A stretch of DNA of 64,000 bases from Maridesulfovibrio hydrothermalis AM13 = DSM 14728. Its GTDB lineage: Bacteria > Desulfobacterota > Desulfovibrionia > Desulfovibrionales > Desulfovibrionaceae. Each line of letters starts with the position of its first letter. The first letter of the stretch is position 1. The stretch covers positions 62,001-126,000 of the forward strand of contig NC_020055.1 of the NCBI RefSeq assembly GCF_000331025.1, read 5' to 3'. The notes under the pieces were generated by a model that ran no database searches, was not told the origin of the DNA, and worked only from the letters and a program-made list of their open reading frames with translations. A program made the translations under genes and the position numbers. Shown here piece after piece: positions 62,092-64,000 of the stretch.

Positions 62092-64000
62092 ATGGGTATT
62101 GATCGCAGAACTTTTATTCAATTGGTCACAGGTGGTGTAGTTGGTTCACTCTTTACACCTGTCATTTGGAAATCTTTAGATGATGCAGCTATTTGGTCTC
62201 AGAACTGGTCCTGGATTCCCAGACTGAAATACGGTGCAATCACAGAACAGGCTTCATTGTCCAAATTTGGTGCTTCCCCATGTGCGGAGATTGTTAAATC
62301 CGTTGGTGGAAGTCCTTATCTGACACGAGGCAATGAAGGAAATGATATGAGCAAAGGCGGCGTTGATGCTATCAGCGCAGGAGGCCCTCAGCTCATGTAC
62401 AGTCCTTCCCGCATTAACGGCCCTATGAAGAAGGTCGGGGAAGGCAAATACGAATCCATTTCTTGGGAAGATGCTGAAAAAATGCTTTCCGAGAAACTCT
62501 CTGCCGTTAAAGGGCAGGCAGGTAAACTCGCTATCGTATCCGGTGACGCAACCGGTACTGCAAGCGAAGTTCTCTCCGGCTTTGCAGCTGAAATGGGAAG
62601 CAGTGACTGTTACCTTATGCCCGGCGAAGAGCAGGGCGCGGCTGTAGCACTCAGCAGCATGGGCGGCAAAGGTCAGATCGGCTACGATCTGGATAATGCT
62701 GACTTTGTTCTGTTTGTCGGTGCTGATGCTCTGGATTCCTGGGGTCCGGTTGTAAGAAACCAGCGTGTACTCGCTGACAACCGTCCTACCGGTGGTGATG
62801 TTACTGCACAGTACTTCTACGCCGGCCCTTTCCAGAACAACACAGCTGCTGCCAGTGACAAGTGGATTCCGATCGCACCGGGGTCCGGAGCGATTTTCTG
62901 TCTCGGTCTTGCATTCCATATGCTTAAAGCCGGTGCTTCCGCTTCTGTTACTGACTTTGCTGATTTTAAGACTCTGGTAATGTCCAGATTCACACCTGAT
63001 AAAGTAGAAAAAGCAATTGGTGTTGCTGGTGCTGATATGGCTGCCATTGCAAAACACCTGATGTCTGCTTCTGCTCCTGTTGTCATTGCCGGTTCCGAAT
63101 TCGGTCAGGGCGCAGGTGCTGCTGATGTTATTGCCGCTTCTGCTCTCAACATGCTGCTCGGACGCGTGAACAAGAAAGGCGGAATGAAAATTCTTCCCGA
63201 ACTGCCCACAGCGATCGAAGCGGCAGCTGGCCGTTCTGAACTGGCAGCTAAAGACTTCGCAGGTTATCTTGCAGGAGTTGCAGCCGGTAAAGTCGGTACT
63301 CCCGATGTCATGATGGTTTACGAAGCAAATCCGGTATACGCAATGCCACAGACAGGAACCTTGTCTCAGGCTATTGCGAAAGTACCTTTTCTCGTAAGCT
63401 TCAGCACATACATGGATGAGACAGCTTCTGTAGCTGATCTGATTCTGCCTAACCCCACCAGCTATGAGCGTTTTGACGATGCACAGACTCCTTATGGTCT
63501 TGGTGCTGCAATGCTCAGTGCTTGTGCTCCTGTTGCAGAGCCTATCTACAACAGCAAGGCAACTGTTGACGTCATCCTCGGCGTAGCTTCCGGACTGGGC
63601 ATTGATCTTGGATATGAATCCGCTGAAGCCGTTTTTCAGGCGAAAGCCGAGAAAGCCGGTGCAGACTGGGATTCCTTGATAGAAGGCGCAGCTTATGTTT
63701 CCGATTCTACTGAATCCGGTTCTATCAAGTTTGCTGCCTCTGTTCTGTCCAAGGCTGTATCAATGCCTAAAGGCGGCGAGATTGCTCTCGCTCCTTACTC
63801 CAAGCTTATTAATGGGTCTTCCACAATGGCGATTCCGCCTTTGAATGTTGCGCTCGTAAGCAAATTTGAACTGCAAGGTAGTAACCTTTTAGTTCAGGTG
63901 AACGCAAAGACTGCCAAGAAACTTGGCAAATCTGAAGGATCTATAGTCAAGCTGTCCGGAGCAGGCGGAGAGTGCGCCGTAAGAATCCACATCAATGAAG
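62092..64000 (+). CDS. qrcB: Menaquinone reductase molybdopterin-family subunit QrcB (3' end outside window)
   Basis: 636 codons are visible and the frame is open to the window's end. It starts with a twin-arginine signal, MGIDRRTFIQLVTGGVVG. The body follows the molybdopterin oxidoreductase family (KYESISWEDAEKMLSEKL, YDLDNADFVLFVGADALD, VYEANPVYAMPQTGTL, ATSYERFD-like NPTSYERFDDAQTPYG). The N-terminal 4Fe-4S Cys motif of true formate dehydrogenases is absent (only SPC remains), as known for QrcB, which lacks a bound metal cofactor. It is part of the QrcABCD complex linking periplasmic hydrogen/formate oxidation to menaquinone. Export should need the Tat genes at 52 kb. Confidence 0.93.
   Translation, partial: MGIDRRTFIQLVTGGVVGSLFTPVIWKSLDDAAIWSQNWSWIPRLKYGAITEQASLSKFGASPCAEIVKSVGGSPYLTRGNEGNDMSKGGVDAISAGGPQLMYSPSRINGPMKKVGEGKYESISWEDAEKMLSEKLSAVKGQAGKLAIVSGDATGTASEVLSGFAAEMGSSDCYLMPGEEQGAAVALSSMGGKGQIGYDLDNADFVLFVGADALDSWGPVVRNQRVLADNRPTGGDVTAQYFYAGPFQNNTAAASDKWIPIAPGSGAIFCLGLAFHMLKAGASASVTDFADFKTLVMSRFTPDKVEKAIGVAGADMAAIAKHLMSASAPVVIAGSEFGQGAGAADVIAASALNMLLGRVNKKGGMKILPELPTAIEAAAGRSELAAKDFAGYLAGVAAGKVGTPDVMMVYEANPVYAMPQTGTLSQAIAKVPFLVSFSTYMDETASVADLILPNPTSYERFDDAQTPYGLGAAMLSACAPVAEPIYNSKATVDVILGVASGLGIDLGYESAEAVFQAKAEKAGADWDSLIEGAAYVSDSTESGSIKFAASVLSKAVSMPKGGEIALAPYSKLINGSSTMAIPPLNVALVSKFELQGSNLLVQVNAKTAKKLGKSEGSIVKLSGAGGECAVRIHINE

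Noticed and set aside
62254-63057. 267-codon minus-strand frame opposite qrcB
   Set aside because: It mirrors codon structure of the qrcB coding strand; the plus frame shows the molybdopterin family motifs throughout.

Overview
The window looks like a chromosomal segment of a moderately AT-rich (roughly 45% GC by eye) sulfate-reducing deltaproteobacterium of the Desulfovibrio / Maridesulfovibrio group. The main reasons are: (i) the start of a Qrc menaquinone reductase operon (qrcA, qrcB) at the right edge; (ii) a cytochrome c maturation cluster whose CcmE has the Desulfovibrio-type Cys-x3-Tyr site instead of the usual His, with no ccmG or ccmH; (iii) several 2-oxoacid:ferredoxin oxidoreductases; (iv) rubrerythrin. 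Almost all of it is ordinary, densely packed chromosome. There are no rRNA or tRNA genes, no insertion sequences and no prophage. The one clear foreign-DNA-related element is a CRISPR array without cas genes.

Layout. 0-9 kb: end of a YihY/BrkB membrane protein; a sodium:solute symporter with a tiny partner protein, preceded by what reads as a phenylalanine-rich leader peptide and attenuator; glutamate dehydrogenase; a 995-residue receiver / ATP-grasp (PEP synthase-like) protein; two tandem STAS-domain genes. 9-16 kb: RND efflux pump with lipoprotein adaptor; a fused DhaL-DegV fatty-acid-kinase-like protein. 16-24 kb: polar amino acid ABC importer (ATPase, binding protein, two permeases), deoC, cbiC, and a PAS-GGDEF-EAL protein. 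24-32 kb: a four-subunit 2-oxoacid:ferredoxin oxidoreductase (kor), a GAF/sigma-54 activator with a lipoprotein, and indolepyruvate oxidoreductase (iorAB). 32-36 kb: TPR membrane protein, proA, nadD, a heptosyltransferase-like GT9 enzyme. 36-43 kb: a candidate structured RNA, a CNNM/CBS protein and ccmE-F-A-B-C-D-TPR. 43-49 kb: branched-chain amino acid importer livJ-H-M-G-F. 49-56 kb: a structured leader with terminator in front of guaB-guaA, tatB-tatC, hisB-lipoprotein-hisA, and a small HMA metal chaperone. 56-57 kb: CRISPR array of nine 36-bp repeats. 57-64 kb: rubrerythrin with a Fur/PerR-like operator, small membrane and motility-type proteins, cvpA-mazG, rfbC, qrcA and the first part of qrcB.

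How the genes fit together. A large share deals with amino acids and their 2-oxoacids: uptake (symporter, Gln/Glu-type ABC, Liv ABC), deamination (gdhA), oxidation of 2-oxoacids to acyl-CoA with reduced ferredoxin (kor, ior), and biosynthesis (proA, his). Electron transfer to the periplasmic multiheme cytochromes needs the Ccm and Qrc genes.

Most interesting non-coding signals, all read directly from sequence: the Phe-codon leader with terminator/antiterminator upstream of the symporter (about 2743-2917), the guaB leader (48709-48882), the nested stem structure at 36382-36485, hairpins abutting the kor start codon, and the orphan CRISPR array with its rightward-placed leader. No database search could be run, so identities rest on recognised motifs and family knowledge.
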